11,929 bases of DNA from Treponema sp. UBA4319 (GTDB taxonomy: Bacteria; Spirochaetota; Spirochaetia; Treponematales; Treponemataceae). The stretch is taken from NCBI GenBank assembly GCA_002393865.1, contig DGUD01000160.1, positions 16,911 through 28,839 on the forward strand, read 5' to 3'. The position numbers and the translations under genes are program-made. Positions 1 through 8,563 of this stretch are shown here, one piece after another. The notes below the pieces were generated by a model that made no database searches, had not been told where the DNA came from, and saw only the letters and a program-made list of their open reading frames with translations. Position 1 is the first letter of the stretch, and each line of letters opens with the position of its first letter.

Positions 1-347
1 ATAAGGTCGGCGTTCAGCTCGTCGGCGGCCTTGATAATCTCCGACCAGACGGCGCCGCGCCGCAGCTCGGTATCGATTTTTATGCCCTTGGACTTTGCCA
101 GCCCGGCGGCAAAATCAAGGTTCCGGCGGCCGTCGGCCTCCAGATTCTCCTCAAAGGAGGCAGCCTCGTCCTTGATGACGAATTTCGTGAGCATCAGCTG
201 ACGAATCGTCGCGGAATCGACGACATAGACAACCTTTACGTGGCACTTATAGCATTTGGCCATAAGAACCGCATACATCACGGCCGAAAGAGAGGATTTT
301 GAGCCGTTGTAGGCAACAACCACATTCTGAAAAAGCGACTTTATCAT
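1..347 (-). CDS. Universal stress protein (UspA family), 3' part outside the window
   Basis: The gene starts with ATG at 347, and its first 115 codons are inside the window; the stop lies beyond position 1. The N-terminus (MIKSLFQNVVVAYNGSKSS) is the first beta strand and loop of a Usp fold. It is followed by an alternating strand/helix pattern: KVVYVVDS at about 38-45, and a basic, acidic helix before GIKIDTELRRGAVWSEIIKAADELNADL at about 88-115. Usp proteins are small cytoplasmic alpha/beta proteins, and some bind ATP. The canonical first-strand motif has Asp (DGS), but here it is Asn (NGS). The diagnostic G-2x-G-9x-G-S/T nucleotide motif would lie past the window edge, so ATP binding cannot be judged. 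The start codon overlaps the stop of the D-subunit gene in an ATGA tetranucleotide (344-347), so translation is probably coupled to the ATPase operon. The family call is firm; a link to the pump is inferred from position only. Confidence 0.88.
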   Translation of the reverse strand, partial: MIKSLFQNVVVAYNGSKSSLSAVMYAVLMAKCYKCHVKVVYVVDSATIRQLMLTKFVIKDEAASFEENLEADGRRNLDFAAGLAKSKGIKIDTELRRGAVWSEIIKAADELNADL

Positions 348-967
348 TTGCTGTCCTGTCTGTGCTTGAGGGACTTCAGGACGAACACGTTATCCCGCTC
401 GCGTTCCTCCAGAACACTCTCTATGTATTTCACCGTCTCCTTATCCTGCGGGATGACCATCTTGTCAAGGGCATTCACGCGGCGCTGCGTCTTCTTTACC
501 TCCATGGCAAGGCGCCACACGATAGTACGGATGCCCGCCATCTGCGTAATCAGCGTCAGCAGCTCAAAGAAATCCGTCATAACCTCATCGCTGCTGGGAA
601 AGGTTCCCTTAAAGGAAGAGAAGAGCTGGCGCCGCGGAAGCTGGACGTCTATGGTCGTAAAGGACATGCCCCCGATGACGACCGGCTTTTTTGTTATGTT
701 GAAGGTGTAGTCCACGGAATGGGCGATACGCTCCGCCCGATCGCCGCCGACGGTCAGCAGCATGTTCTTGAGCGCGGGATAGGCCTTGTCTATGCATTTG
801 TCCATATCCCGCTCAAGCAGCTTTACCTTCTCGACCATGCGCATCAGCTCCATGACAAGAATCTCGCGTTTCTGCTCAAGCAAATCGTAGCCTTCCGTGC
901 TGACGGCAAGCTGCTCCTTTATGGCGAGGAGGTTTGATTTTGTAGGGGCAATATTCAGCTTTGCCAT
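344..967 (-). CDS. atpD: V-type ATPase subunit D (central stalk)
   Basis: This 207-residue protein is the usual length for the prokaryotic V/A-ATPase D subunit. D is the long coiled-coil shaft that turns inside the A3B3 head and passes torque to the membrane rotor. The N-terminus (AKLNIAPTKSNLLAIKEQL) carries the family PTKSNL motif. Long amphipathic helices cover about 8-75 and 130-200, and the C-terminal helix has the characteristic RRVNALDKMVIP block near 162-173. The ATG at 967 begins 4 nt after the B-subunit stop; an AGGA lies about 10 nt upstream inside the B 3' end, so translation is likely coupled. The stop overlaps the start of the downstream usp gene. It is the last of the nine ATPase genes. 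Confidence 0.96.
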   Translation of the reverse strand: MAKLNIAPTKSNLLAIKEQLAVSTEGYDLLEQKREILVMELMRMVEKVKLLERDMDKCIDKAYPALKNMLLTVGGDRAERIAHSVDYTFNITKKPVVIGGMSFTTIDVQLPRRQLFSSFKGTFPSSDEVMTDFFELLTLITQMAGIRTIVWRLAMEVKKTQRRVNALDKMVIPQDKETVKYIESVLEERERDNVFVLKSLKHRQDSK

Positions 968-971
968 AGGC

Positions 972-2354
972 TCACGATTCCTGTCCGGGGAGGTACTTGT
1001 CTATAAGCTCGTCCTTGATGCGGTACAGCTCCTCGCGCGGCAAGATACCCAGCAGCTTCCAGCCCAAATCAAGGGTCTGCTCGATGGAGCGATCCTCGTA
1101 TTCGCCCTGCGTAAAGAACTGCGCCTCAAGCTCGTTGCCAAAGCGGAGGTACAGCTTGTCAAGGTCGGAAAGCTCCTCCTCGCCGATGATAGCGGCAAGG
1201 TTCCGGATTGACTTGACCTTGCTGTAGGACGCAAAGAGCTGGCTGGAGACAGCCGCATGATCCTCGCGAGTCATGTCCGCGCCGATACCGTCCTTCATCA
1301 GGCGGCTCAGCGACGGCAGACCGGCGACCGGGGGATACATGCCTTTGGAGGACATCTCGCGGTCAAGGACTATCTGCCCCTCGGTGATATAGCCCGTCAG
1401 GTCAGGGATAGGATGCGAGATATCGTCGTTCGGCATGGTAAGGATAGGAATCTGCGTGATGGAGCCGCTGCTGCCCTGAATCTTGCCCGCCCGCTCGTAC
1501 AGCTCCGCAAGGTTGGAGTAGAGGTAACCGGGATAGCCCTTGCGGCCGGGAACCTCGCCACGCGTCGTGGAAATCTCGCGCAGCGCCTCGCAGTAGTTCG
1601 TCATATCGGTCATAACGACAAGAACATGCATGTTGCACTCAAATGCAAGGTATTCCGCGGCGGTAAGCGCGCAGCGGGGCGTAATGATACGCTCCACGGA
1701 AGGCGCATCCGCAAGGGACTGGAACATGACGACCTTTGAGAGGACGCCGGATTCCTCGAAGGTATGCTTGAAGAACTGCGCGACGTCGTACTTGATGCCC
1801 ATGCCGGCAAAGACCATGACGAATTCCTCGTCGGAATTCTTGAGCTTTGCCTGACGGATTATCTGGGCGGCAAGCTTGTTGTGCGGCAGACCGTTGCCAG
1901 AGAAGACGGGAAGCTTCTGGCCACGGATAAGCGTGTTCATGCCGTCGATGGAAGAGATGCCCGTCTGGATGAAGTCCCTCGGATAGACCCGGGCATAGGG
2001 GTTGATAGGCGTACCGTTGACGTTCACCTTCCTGCTGGAGATGATGGGCGGGTAGCCGTCTATCGGTTCCCCCAGACCGTTGAAGATGCGGCCGAGCAGC
2101 CCCTGCCCCACGCGCAGCTCCATCGGTTCCTCAAGGAATTCAACCGTCGTGGAGTCAAGGTCAAGGCCAGTCGTGCTGCCAAAGACCTGCACGACGGCGA
2201 CCTGCTCGTTTATGTCGATGATGCGACCTGTCTTTTTCTCGCCGTTCTTGTCGCGCACATAGACAACTTCGTCATAGAACGAATCCGGCGTACGCTTTAC
2301 CACGACGATAGGCCCGTCTATCTGCGACAGCCCCCTGTATTCTATTCCTTTCAT
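972..2354 (-). CDS. atpB: V-type ATPase subunit B (non-catalytic nucleotide-binding)
   Basis: This 460-residue protein is standard for B subunits. It alternates with A in the cytoplasmic hexamer and completes the catalytic sites at the A/B interfaces. An N-terminal beta-barrel covers about 1-75 and the RecA-like domain about 75-370. The position equivalent to the Walker A loop is degenerate ([12 protein letters not shown], about 151-162), which is typical of B and separates it from A. The segment [11 protein letters not shown] (about 348-358) contains Arg351, matching the family's arginine finger that reaches the neighbouring A site. The C-terminal helical domain (about 380-455) contacts the shaft. 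The ATG at 2354 overlaps the A-subunit stop as ATGA, with AAGGA about 9 nt upstream. Confidence 0.97.
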   Translation of the reverse strand: MKGIEYRGLSQIDGPIVVVKRTPDSFYDEVVYVRDKNGEKKTGRIIDINEQVAVVQVFGSTTGLDLDSTTVEFLEEPMELRVGQGLLGRIFNGLGEPIDGYPPIISSRKVNVNGTPINPYARVYPRDFIQTGISSIDGMNTLIRGQKLPVFSGNGLPHNKLAAQIIRQAKLKNSDEEFVMVFAGMGIKYDVAQFFKHTFEESGVLSKVVMFQSLADAPSVERIITPRCALTAAEYLAFECNMHVLVVMTDMTNYCEALREISTTRGEVPGRKGYPGYLYSNLAELYERAGKIQGSSGSITQIPILTMPNDDISHPIPDLTGYITEGQIVLDREMSSKGMYPPVAGLPSLSRLMKDGIGADMTREDHAAVSSQLFASYSKVKSIRNLAAIIGEEELSDLDKLYLRFGNELEAQFFTQGEYEDRSIEQTLDLGWKLLGILPREELYRIKDELIDKYLPGQES

Positions 2355-4117
2355 GCAACAGTGTCCTTGCGGTACATCCGCTCCAGCTCCGCCATCTGAT
2401 CCTCAAGATGGCTCGCAATAACCGTGAGTCCGTCAAGCTTGTCATTCCCGACGACGCCTTTTGCCCGCACAATCTCCGTCCGCACCGGCAGCTCGTTCAC
2501 CTTCAGGAGCGGGCATCCGAGCTGGATGACCGCAAGCGCCTTGTCGTAGAAGCTCATGATGAGCAGCAGCAGCTGCACCTGCTTTTCCGGCACGCAGTAC
2601 GCGTCAACTTTGTCGAACTGATCCTGCTGGAGGAAGCCGTTCTTGAGCATCTCGCAGACAGTCAGGATAAGGCGGTCGCTGTCCGGCAGCGCATCCGCGC
2701 CGATAAGGCGGACAATCTGCTGCAGGCGCTGCTCCCGCTTGAGCAGGTCAAGCGCCTTGATGCGGATGGTCGCCCAGCGCGGGTCGAATGTGTCCCACCA
2801 GCCCCGTATCTCGTCCGCGTATTCGGAATAAGAATCTATCCAGCCGATTGCCGGATAGTGACGGGCGTTGGCAAGCTCGCGGTCAAGCGCCCAGAAACAG
2901 CGGATAAAACGCTTTGTATGCTGCGTGACCGGCTCGGAAAAGTCACCGCCCGGCGGGGAAACAGCTCCGATAACGGAGACAGAGCCTTCCTGACCGCAGA
3001 GGCTGTCCACACGCCCCGCGCGCTCGTAGAATTCCGCAAGGCGCGTCGGCAGGTACGCGGGGAAGCCCTCCTCCGCAGGCATCTCCTCCATGCGGCCGGA
3101 CAGCTCGCGCAGCGCCTCCGCCCAGCGCGACGTGGAATCAGCCATGATGGCGACATGCATGCCCATGTCGCGGTAGTATTCGGCGAGCGTGATGCCCGCA
3201 TACAGCGATACCTCGCGGGCAGCCACCGGCATGTTCGACGTGTTGGCGATAAGTATCGTGCGCTCCATCAGCGAGCGCCCCGTCCGCGGGTCAATCAGCT
3301 TGGGGAAGTCGGTAAGGACATCCGTCATCTCGTTGCCGCGCTCGCCGCAACCGATGTAGACAATCAGGTCGGCGTCGCACCATTTTGCGACCGCATGCTG
3401 CGTCATGGTTTTGCCGGTGCCGAAGCCGCCCGGTATGGCGGCAGTCCCGCCCTTTGACAGGGGGAAGAAGACATCGATAACGCGCAGACCGGTTACGAGC
3501 GGCTGGCTCACCTCCAGCTTCCGGGCAAAGGGACGAGGCTTGCGGAGCGGCCAGTACTGGCTCATCGTCAGCTTTTCTCCCAGCTCGGTCATCGCAATCT
3601 CCTCGTCAACCGTATAGCTTCCGGCACCCTTGAAGGAGACGAGCTTGCGCCCGCGGATAAACGGCGGCACCATAATCTTGTGCAGGACGGAGCCGGTCTC
3701 CTGAACCGTACCGAGCACCGTGCCGGGCGCTATCTCCGCGCCCTCCGACACCACGGGGGTAAAATCCCACTTTTTTTCCGCATCAAGCGGCTCGGTGCGC
3801 TGACCCGGCAGCAGGAAGGCGCCGCCTGACTCATACATCTGCCGGAGCGGACGCTGGATGCCGTCATAAATGGTACCGACAAGACCGGGTCCCAGCTTGA
3901 GGGAAAGCGGGCGCTCATTGCTGACCACCTTTTCGCCGACCTGCATACCGCTGTCGTCCTCGTATACCTCGATGGTCGCTTTTCCCTTATCCTGCCGTAT
4001 TATCTCGCCGATGAGCTTCTTGTCGCCGACATCCACAACATCATACAGGCCGCAGCCATCAAGTCCTTCCGCATATACAATCGGACCGGAAATACGCGTT
4101 ATCTTACCAGTTATCAT
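2351..4117 (-). CDS. atpA: V-type ATPase subunit A (catalytic)
   Basis: At 588 residues this is the catalytic ATP-hydrolysing or synthesising subunit. The order is an N-terminal barrel (1-about 70), the A-specific 'non-homologous' bulge (about 115-185, including [18 protein letters not shown]), and a RecA-like core. The core carries Walker [10 protein letters not shown] (229-237, Lys236 and Thr237), IGCGERGNE with the catalytic Glu259, and [14 protein letters not shown] (325-338) for the Walker B region. A C-terminal helical domain follows. The non-homologous bulge and intact P-loop distinguish it from B and from F-type beta. No intein is present. The ATG at 4117 overlaps the E stop (ATGA). 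A GGGAGG Shine-Dalgarno lies 8 nt upstream and can pair in a 4-bp GGGA/TCCC hairpin, so initiation may depend on ribosomes finishing E (inference). Confidence 0.98.
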   Translation of the reverse strand: MITGKITRISGPIVYAEGLDGCGLYDVVDVGDKKLIGEIIRQDKGKATIEVYEDDSGMQVGEKVVSNERPLSLKLGPGLVGTIYDGIQRPLRQMYESGGAFLLPGQRTEPLDAEKKWDFTPVVSEGAEIAPGTVLGTVQETGSVLHKIMVPPFIRGRKLVSFKGAGSYTVDEEIAMTELGEKLTMSQYWPLRKPRPFARKLEVSQPLVTGLRVIDVFFPLSKGGTAAIPGGFGTGKTMTQHAVAKWCDADLIVYIGCGERGNEMTDVLTDFPKLIDPRTGRSLMERTILIANTSNMPVAAREVSLYAGITLAEYYRDMGMHVAIMADSTSRWAEALRELSGRMEEMPAEEGFPAYLPTRLAEFYERAGRVDSLCGQEGSVSVIGAVSPPGGDFSEPVTQHTKRFIRCFWALDRELANARHYPAIGWIDSYSEYADEIRGWWDTFDPRWATIRIKALDLLKREQRLQQIVRLIGADALPDSDRLILTVCEMLKNGFLQQDQFDKVDAYCVPEKQVQLLLLIMSFYDKALAVIQLGCPLLKVNELPVRTEIVRAKGVVGNDKLDGLTVIASHLEDQMAELERMYRKDTVA

Positions 4118-4752
4118 TCGGGGAGCCTCCCGCAGAAAAGCGTGGAGGCAAGCTCTGCCCTCTGCGTATCCAGAATCTCCTTGACTTTCTCGTCAAGGGT
4201 AAGGCGGCAGACAATCTGCCCGTCAGCGCTGCGGAGCACAAGCCCTTCCCGCCGCGTAAAACCGGGGACGGTCTCGTCCATCAGCATCTGGCTGTCGCCG
4301 GCCTTGCAGGACAAGAGCGACGCACCGAGCAGCTTCCGCAACATTTTTTCTGCGGCGGCAACATCGATGCCGACCGCCAGCGCATGGACTTCCGTGCCGG
4401 AAAGAACCGTACGGGAGCGTTCAACCAGACCCCTGATTATATCAAGACGCTTCGCCTCGCCGAGCCCGTCAAAATACGCATTCATCGCCTCGATTACGGC
4501 ATTGTGTATGTAAGAGACAAGACGGCGCTCCTTCTCAAGGGGAAGCGAGGCATTGATATTCTTCTCGTAGAGCGCAAGCCGGCTCCGGGATGACTGCCGT
4601 GCGGCATCTACCGCCTCCTGCACCTTCTTGTCAACATCAGCAAGAAGCGCGCCTGCACTTTCCTCGGCTTTTTCCAGAATCTTCCCTGCTTTCCGGCGGG
4701 CATCGTTGCGGATCTCGGTATCAAGAGCCTCAGTTGAACGTAATTCTTCCAT
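4114..4752 (-). CDS. atpE: V-type ATPase subunit E (peripheral stalk)
   Basis: This 212-residue protein fits the bacterial V/A-type E subunit, which pairs with subunit H/G to form the peripheral stalk holding the A3B3 head against rotation. Residues 1-about 75 are highly charged and helical with heptad character ([20 protein letters not shown]), consistent with a right-handed coiled coil. Residues about 85-200 form the mixed alpha/beta head-binding domain, including [20 protein letters not shown] near the C-terminus, a typical E-subunit strand pair. The ATG at 4752 has GGAAG 9 nt upstream. It sits 27 nt downstream of the F stop and overlaps A by 4 nt. Sequence conservation in this family is low, so the call rests on fold pattern, length and operon position together. 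Confidence 0.9.
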   Translation of the reverse strand: MEELRSTEALDTEIRNDARRKAGKILEKAEESAGALLADVDKKVQEAVDAARQSSRSRLALYEKNINASLPLEKERRLVSYIHNAVIEAMNAYFDGLGEAKRLDIIRGLVERSRTVLSGTEVHALAVGIDVAAAEKMLRKLLGASLLSCKAGDSQMLMDETVPGFTRREGLVLRSADGQIVCRLTLDEKVKEILDTQRAELASTLFCGRLPE

Positions 4753-4779
4753 ATAACTACACTTCCGTCACCACTGCTT

Positions 4780-5115
4780 TTAGACCTGAATTCCCACGGC
4801 CTCGCGGATTGCATCGGAGAGCGTTCTTCTGCCCTCGATATGTCCCTCAAGACCGGGAATCTCAACAATAAGAGGAGCCTTGCCTTCCATCTGCCAGCTT
4901 TTTACCTCGCCGGACAGCATGTCAGCCACATCTTCTGTCAGAATGAGGACTTTCGGCCTGTCCGCGGCAAGCGGCGCAGCAGCAGAAGACGACTGCCCTG
5001 TCATCAGCTGGAATGCCTGGAGCGCTTCCTGCCGGTTGGACGCCGCCTGTCCTTTTACGCCTGCAAGCATAAAACCAAGGACAAGCTCCCGTTCCCCTAT
5101 AATAAAATATTCCAT
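4780..5115 (-). CDS. atpF: V-type ATPase subunit F (central stalk)
   Basis: This 111-residue protein, if started at the ATG at 5115, matches the small F subunit, which binds D in the central shaft and can modulate hydrolysis. The opening MEYFIIGERELVLGFMLAGV is the family's first strand and helix. PKVLILTEDVADML (mid-protein) and APLIVEIPG are the later core strands, and a C-terminal helix with R-T-L-S-D-A-I-R-E-A-V-G follows, as expected. A TTG at 5118 could add one residue, but AAGG 4 nt upstream of the ATG is consistent with the ATG. The gene begins 6 nt after the K stop. E. hirae calls the equivalent gene ntpG; the symbol here follows the subunit letter. Confidence 0.94.
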   Translation of the reverse strand: MEYFIIGERELVLGFMLAGVKGQAASNRQEALQAFQLMTGQSSSAAAPLAADRPKVLILTEDVADMLSGEVKSWQMEGKAPLIVEIPGLEGHIEGRRTLSDAIREAVGIQV

Positions 5116-5121
5116 CAAACC

Positions 5122-5439
5122 TTACATTATGATGATGAACAAGGCGACAAGGAATCCCCAGAGGCAGATACCCTCCGCAAGACCGACGAACGGCAGCGCC
5201 TTACCAGACAGCTCGGCGTTCTCGCTCATGGCGCCCATTGCCGCGGCACCAATCTTGCCGACCGCAGCACCGCCGCCAAGGCAGGCAATGCCGACCGCAA
5301 GGGCTGCTGCAATGTATTTGATGGCAGAAGCGATGCCTCCAGCAGCCTGCGCCGCACCGGCGGCATCCTCCGCAAACAGGCACGCTGCAGAGACAAACAA
5401 CATCATCCCGAGGGACACCCACAATTTTCTGTTTTTCAT
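5122..5439 (-). CDS. ntpK: V-type ATPase subunit K / c (membrane rotor proteolipid)
   Basis: This 105-residue protein forms the ion-carrying ring. Residues 1-about 24 (MKNRKLWVSLGMMLFVSAAC then LFAED) look like a signal peptide: a basic start, a hydrophobic core and a possible cleavage after Ala23. Two hydrophobic helices follow (about 36-71 and 80-105) with a polar loop MSENAELSGK, giving a single-hairpin c subunit of about 8 kDa when mature, not the duplicated 16-kDa form of E. hirae. The ion-binding carboxylate is Glu89 in ALPFVGLAEGICLWG. No TM1 glutamine or Ser/Thr after Glu89, the usual Na+ ligands, is visible, so proton coupling is the better guess. The open frame extends upstream to 5526, but AGAGGTG 6 nt before the ATG at 5439 fixes the start. 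The upstream 90 nt hold a hairpin. Confidence 0.95.
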   Translation of the reverse strand: MKNRKLWVSLGMMLFVSAACLFAEDAAGAAQAAGGIASAIKYIAAALAVGIACLGGGAAVGKIGAAAMGAMSENAELSGKALPFVGLAEGICLWGFLVALFIIIM

Positions 5440-5468
5440 AGAAACACCTCTATACATCTCTATTTTAG

Positions 5469-5498
5469 GGAAGCCGGAAGCATAGGCATCCGGATTCC
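5469..5498 (-). promoter_or_regulatory. Intercistronic hairpin between the I and K genes
   Basis: In the transcript, GGAATCCGGA and TCCGGCTTCC pair as a 10-bp stem with one T/C mismatch around a 10-nt loop. No T-tract follows, so it is not an intrinsic terminator. It lies 29 nt upstream of the K start in the longest gap of the ATPase operon. Because the c subunit is needed in about ten copies per enzyme, an mRNA-stabilising or translation-enhancing role is plausible but inferred. Confidence 0.5.
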
Positions 5499-5529
5499 CC
5501 CGCAAAGCCGTCAAAGACAGCAGCAAAAC

Positions 5530-7530
5530 CTACTTTATCCGCGCCGTTCCGTACGTGAACCTGAACGGTTTGAATTCCCTGCCGCTCTCCGTAAAGAACT
5601 TGCTGAAGAATTCATAGTACTGGAGGCGGACAACCTGAATGGCGACAATCATGCCCTCAAGCACGACGACAATCACGTTGCCGACGATAAGGACGAGGAT
5701 ACCTGCCGGGCCGGGCGCAAGCTCCGCGAGCATCTCGATGATAAAACCGAGCACCGCATGGGCAAGCGCAAAGGCTCCCACGCGGAGGAAGCTGACGGTG
5801 TTGGAAAGGTACGACGATATGACCTCGATAATCTCCACCACCGCAGCGATAATCGCGGCGAACAGACCATTCTCCAGCACCGGGCGCTCCCCGTCCACCA
5901 GCCGGGCAAACGGCTCGCCGAAAGCCGTCAGGAAAAGCGTCACGCCCATGATAATCCAGTCATAGAGCGCAGGGCTGTGGTGCAGGAAGGCGACCCGCAG
6001 CGCAAAGACAATCACATACCAGAAGAAGACCGCACCCGCCACACCGGTTTTTCCGAAGAGGGCAACTCCCTTGCGCTTGAGCGAGAACTGGTTGACGATA
6101 TTGATGATGATGCCCGTGGAGTTAATGATAAAGCCCACGCCCACCGTAAAGCCAAAGAAGAGGAACATCCGCTTTATGGACACCGGGTCGCTGGACGGCA
6201 TCATGGGAAGAATCTGGTCGCGCGGCGTACCGAACAGCCCCGTCACCCAGCGCTCAAAGGGACGCAGTACCGTGGCGCTCGCAAAGAATTCGCCGGTCAG
6301 GAGCCCCATAATGGTGCTGCTGATGCCGATACAGATGAAAATAAGATTAAATTTCTCCCATCCGCCCAGCCTGATGACGCGCTTGGTCATCAGTATACCG
6401 AGGATAAGGAATACCAGCCCCTGACCCGCGTCGCCGAACATGATGCCGAAGAGCACAGTAAAGAAAATCGCGACAAAGGGCGTGGGGTCAACCGTGCCGT
6501 ACAGCGGGGAGCCATAGCTGAAAATCATGCGCTCAAAGTTGCTCACCAGCTTGCCGTGCTTGAGCTGAACCGGCACCTTCTCGCCGCCGGAGACGACGGC
6601 CTGTACCTCGGACGGCAGGAATTCACGGATTCCCGTGCGGCCGTTTGTCAGGGAATCAATCGCGCGGCTCATATCATGCGTCAGATACGCCGGTACCCAG
6701 CCGGAAATGCGGTACACAAACTGCGTGGACTCCAGGCTGTTCTCCACGGCATAAATCTGGCTTCCGACGGAAAAAACCTGCAGCAGGTGCATGAGCGAAT
6801 CGCGGTGCGCCTCCACAAAATTGCGGCGCTCAGTCTGCACGGTCTCCAGCGCCTGCTCCTTCTCCTGCTTCTCCGCCGCCAGACGCTCTATGGCATCCTC
6901 AGGGATTCCCTTGAAATTCTCCGGCACCTGCAGCGGCTGGAAACCGATATTCTTCAGCTCCGTGTCCACAAAAAAGCGCGCGTTCTTGGCGCAGGCAACC
7001 ATAATCCGGCTGCTGTCGTTCCCGACGCGCACAAGGATTGCCCTGTTGCCGAGCTTTGCCTTCAGCAGGTCGAATTTGGAGTCCTCTATCTTGCCGAGCC
7101 TGAGCGTAAGGAACGAAAGCGTCTCCAGCTCAGAATACGGCATCTTCAGGTTGGAGAACGCCATCGCCTCTGTATAGGCGTCCGCCACGCTGGAAAGGTT
7201 CTTGCCGGCCTCAAGCTCCCGCGCATGGATATCCTCCACCGTGGCGATAATCTTTTCGGCAGTCTCCCTGTCCTGCTCCGTCGGGATCGAAAGCTCTTCC
7301 GTATAATCCTTCAGGTCGGGGATATCAAGCTCCGCCCGCACCGTCTGCAGCCGCCGGTACACGTCCGCGTCAGGATTTGCCTGCTCGCCGCCGTTCTTTT
7401 CGTCGCCCGACTGGGCGACATCATCCTGGAACTGGAACTCGCCGAGCTTGCCAAGGTACGCAAGGACGGCATGGATATCCTCCTTGTAGACCATCAGCTC
7501 AACCAGCCGCATTGCAGTTGTCTTAGACAT
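5530..7530 (-). CDS. ntpI: V-type ATPase subunit I / a (membrane stator)
   Basis: This 666-residue protein is normal for the a/I subunit, which provides the two ion half-channels beside the K ring and anchors the peripheral stalks. Residues 1-about 330 are the soluble cytoplasmic arm with coiled-coil stretches (about 85-115 and 212-250). The rest holds about eight transmembrane helices, beginning near PTPFVAIFFTVLFGIMFGDAGQG (350-371). The channel arginine is Arg583 in SNTVSFLRVGAFALAHAVL; a second conserved Arg635 lies in QVVRLQYYEFFSKFF near the C-terminus. The start is the ATG at 7530, preceded by GGGAGGTG with 6 nt spacing. A longer frame to 7581 adds 17 unlike residues and lacks this site. 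The start overlaps the C stop by 8 nt. Confidence 0.97.
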   Translation of the reverse strand: MSKTTAMRLVELMVYKEDIHAVLAYLGKLGEFQFQDDVAQSGDEKNGGEQANPDADVYRRLQTVRAELDIPDLKDYTEELSIPTEQDRETAEKIIATVEDIHARELEAGKNLSSVADAYTEAMAFSNLKMPYSELETLSFLTLRLGKIEDSKFDLLKAKLGNRAILVRVGNDSSRIMVACAKNARFFVDTELKNIGFQPLQVPENFKGIPEDAIERLAAEKQEKEQALETVQTERRNFVEAHRDSLMHLLQVFSVGSQIYAVENSLESTQFVYRISGWVPAYLTHDMSRAIDSLTNGRTGIREFLPSEVQAVVSGGEKVPVQLKHGKLVSNFERMIFSYGSPLYGTVDPTPFVAIFFTVLFGIMFGDAGQGLVFLILGILMTKRVIRLGGWEKFNLIFICIGISSTIMGLLTGEFFASATVLRPFERWVTGLFGTPRDQILPMMPSSDPVSIKRMFLFFGFTVGVGFIINSTGIIINIVNQFSLKRKGVALFGKTGVAGAVFFWYVIVFALRVAFLHHSPALYDWIIMGVTLFLTAFGEPFARLVDGERPVLENGLFAAIIAAVVEIIEVISSYLSNTVSFLRVGAFALAHAVLGFIIEMLAELAPGPAGILVLIVGNVIVVVLEGMIVAIQVVRLQYYEFFSKFFTESGREFKPFRFTYGTARIK

Positions 7531-8554
7531 TGTGCACCTCCCTGACTCCGGCAGTCTGCATCGCCTGCGATGCGGGAACATGAAGGCGTAAACTTTCAGA
7601 AGCCGTACGAATCATATCAAGTTCATTCTGTTTCAATATATACCAGCAGACCAACGGGCACTCCGTGAACGGAAAGCGGTGGAAGAGGCGGTATGCCCGC
7701 TCTACATAGCGCTTCTTGTAGGCATCTGCCAGCCAGCGCGGCTCCACGCTCCAGACGACGGAATCCTCGTGCGGATTCAGCAGGGAAGCGAATTTCCAGT
7801 GCTTCCAGTGCTCGTAATTGTCCAGTTCCCAGCCGAGCGTCTGTATGGCTTCAGCGGCGAGCGGGTCATCGGAGCGCATCCCGTCGCCGGCATAGGCAAG
7901 GTTCGCCCGCACAAGGTCGCCGTCCATACCGTAGTAGATGCGGAGCCGGAGCGCCCACAGCACGTTGTCCATGCGGAGCTTCTCCTTCAGGAGCGCCACA
8001 AGCTGCTCCCGGCAGCCCGGAGACAGCACCGCGCAGGCCTGCCACAATTCCCTGACGTACTGGCAGTCAAGGCGGTAATCATTCTGCTGCTGGTCGGAAA
8101 CCTGCGGCACCGTGTCGTACCATGCAAGCGGACTGCCGTCCGTCATAGCGGCGATATCCGGCCACTTCCGGTAGGCAATGAGATTGTACGGAGAGATATC
8201 CGCGACGGCAGGCATCTCTTTTTCACCGAGCGAGAGCGACGTGCCTATTTCCTTAATATTATCATAATCAAAAGAATGAAGCAATGCGATAAGCACGGGG
8301 GCGGGGGCATCGTAATTCGCTATCAGCTGCTTGTAATCGCGGATGAACACCGACTGCGCCTGCGTCTCAAGTTCCCGCGCGAGCAGTGTCTCAGGAACGA
8401 CAGGGACTTCATCGGTAAACAGCAGAGACCAGAGCTCCTGCAGGGAACGGGCGGAAAACAGCAGCGCTGCCCGCTTTCCCACAAAGGACTTTGCAAGCAT
8501 ACCGCCAGCTTTTGCGTATACAAAGGCGTCCGCCGCAGACTTATCCATCGCCAC
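7523..8554 (-). CDS. atpC: V-type ATPase subunit C (rotor socket)
   Basis: This protein of about 343 residues matches the V/A-type C (d) subunit, a funnel of helices that seats the D/F shaft on the K ring. It is almost wholly alpha-helical and hydrophilic. It contains internally related bundles with aromatic-rich segments such as YNLIAYRKWPD and the C-terminal YILKQNELDMIRTASESLRL, which resembles the family's E-x-x-x-I-R end motif. Start choice is uncertain. GTG at 8554 has GAGG at 7 nt spacing, GTG at 8560 is too close, and ATG at 8548 is 13 nt away. It lies just after H and overlaps I by 8 nt. Placing C second, before I, differs from the E. hirae and Thermus order, where C follows E. An AT-rich patch at about 8250-8285 stands out. 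Confidence 0.9.
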   Translation of the reverse strand: MAMDKSAADAFVYAKAGGMLAKSFVGKRAALLFSARSLQELWSLLFTDEVPVVPETLLARELETQAQSVFIRDYKQLIANYDAPAPVLIALLHSFDYDNIKEIGTSLSLGEKEMPAVADISPYNLIAYRKWPDIAAMTDGSPLAWYDTVPQVSDQQQNDYRLDCQYVRELWQACAVLSPGCREQLVALLKEKLRMDNVLWALRLRIYYGMDGDLVRANLAYAGDGMRSDDPLAAEAIQTLGWELDNYEHWKHWKFASLLNPHEDSVVWSVEPRWLADAYKKRYVERAYRLFHRFPFTECPLVCWYILKQNELDMIRTASESLRLHVPASQAMQTAGVREVHNV

Positions 8555-8563
8555 AGGCACACC

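Noticed and set aside
2408..3457. A 349-codon plus-strand frame opposite the A gene.
   Set aside because: It is antisense to the catalytic subunit, basic and low-complexity, and has no protein family features.
972..4117. F-type rather than V-type ATPase assignment for the A and B genes.
   Set aside because: The A gene has the V/A-specific non-homologous bulge, the B gene has a degenerate P-loop, and the C, D, F, H and I partners are V-type.
5469..5498. I-K hairpin as a transcription terminator.
   Set aside because: No T-tract follows on the coding strand, and seven more ATPase genes lie downstream without another clear promoter in that gap.
5440..5526. N-terminal extension of the K frame by 29 residues.
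   Set aside because: The extension is not conserved-looking and overlaps the intercistronic hairpin; the ATG at 5439 has a good ribosome-binding site and begins a signal-like sequence.
4840..7545. A 901-codon open frame on the plus strand opposite the I, K and F genes.
   Set aside because: It lies antisense to three well-recognised ATPase genes, is rich in His, Arg and Asp in low-complexity runs, has no recognisable domain, and spans the I-K and K-F gaps. It is a by-product of GC-rich codon use on the minus strand.
7531..7581. N-terminal extension of the I frame by 17 residues.
   Set aside because: It is Arg- and Cys-rich, overlaps the C gene more deeply and lacks a ribosome-binding site, while the ATG at 7530 has GGGAGGTG at proper spacing.
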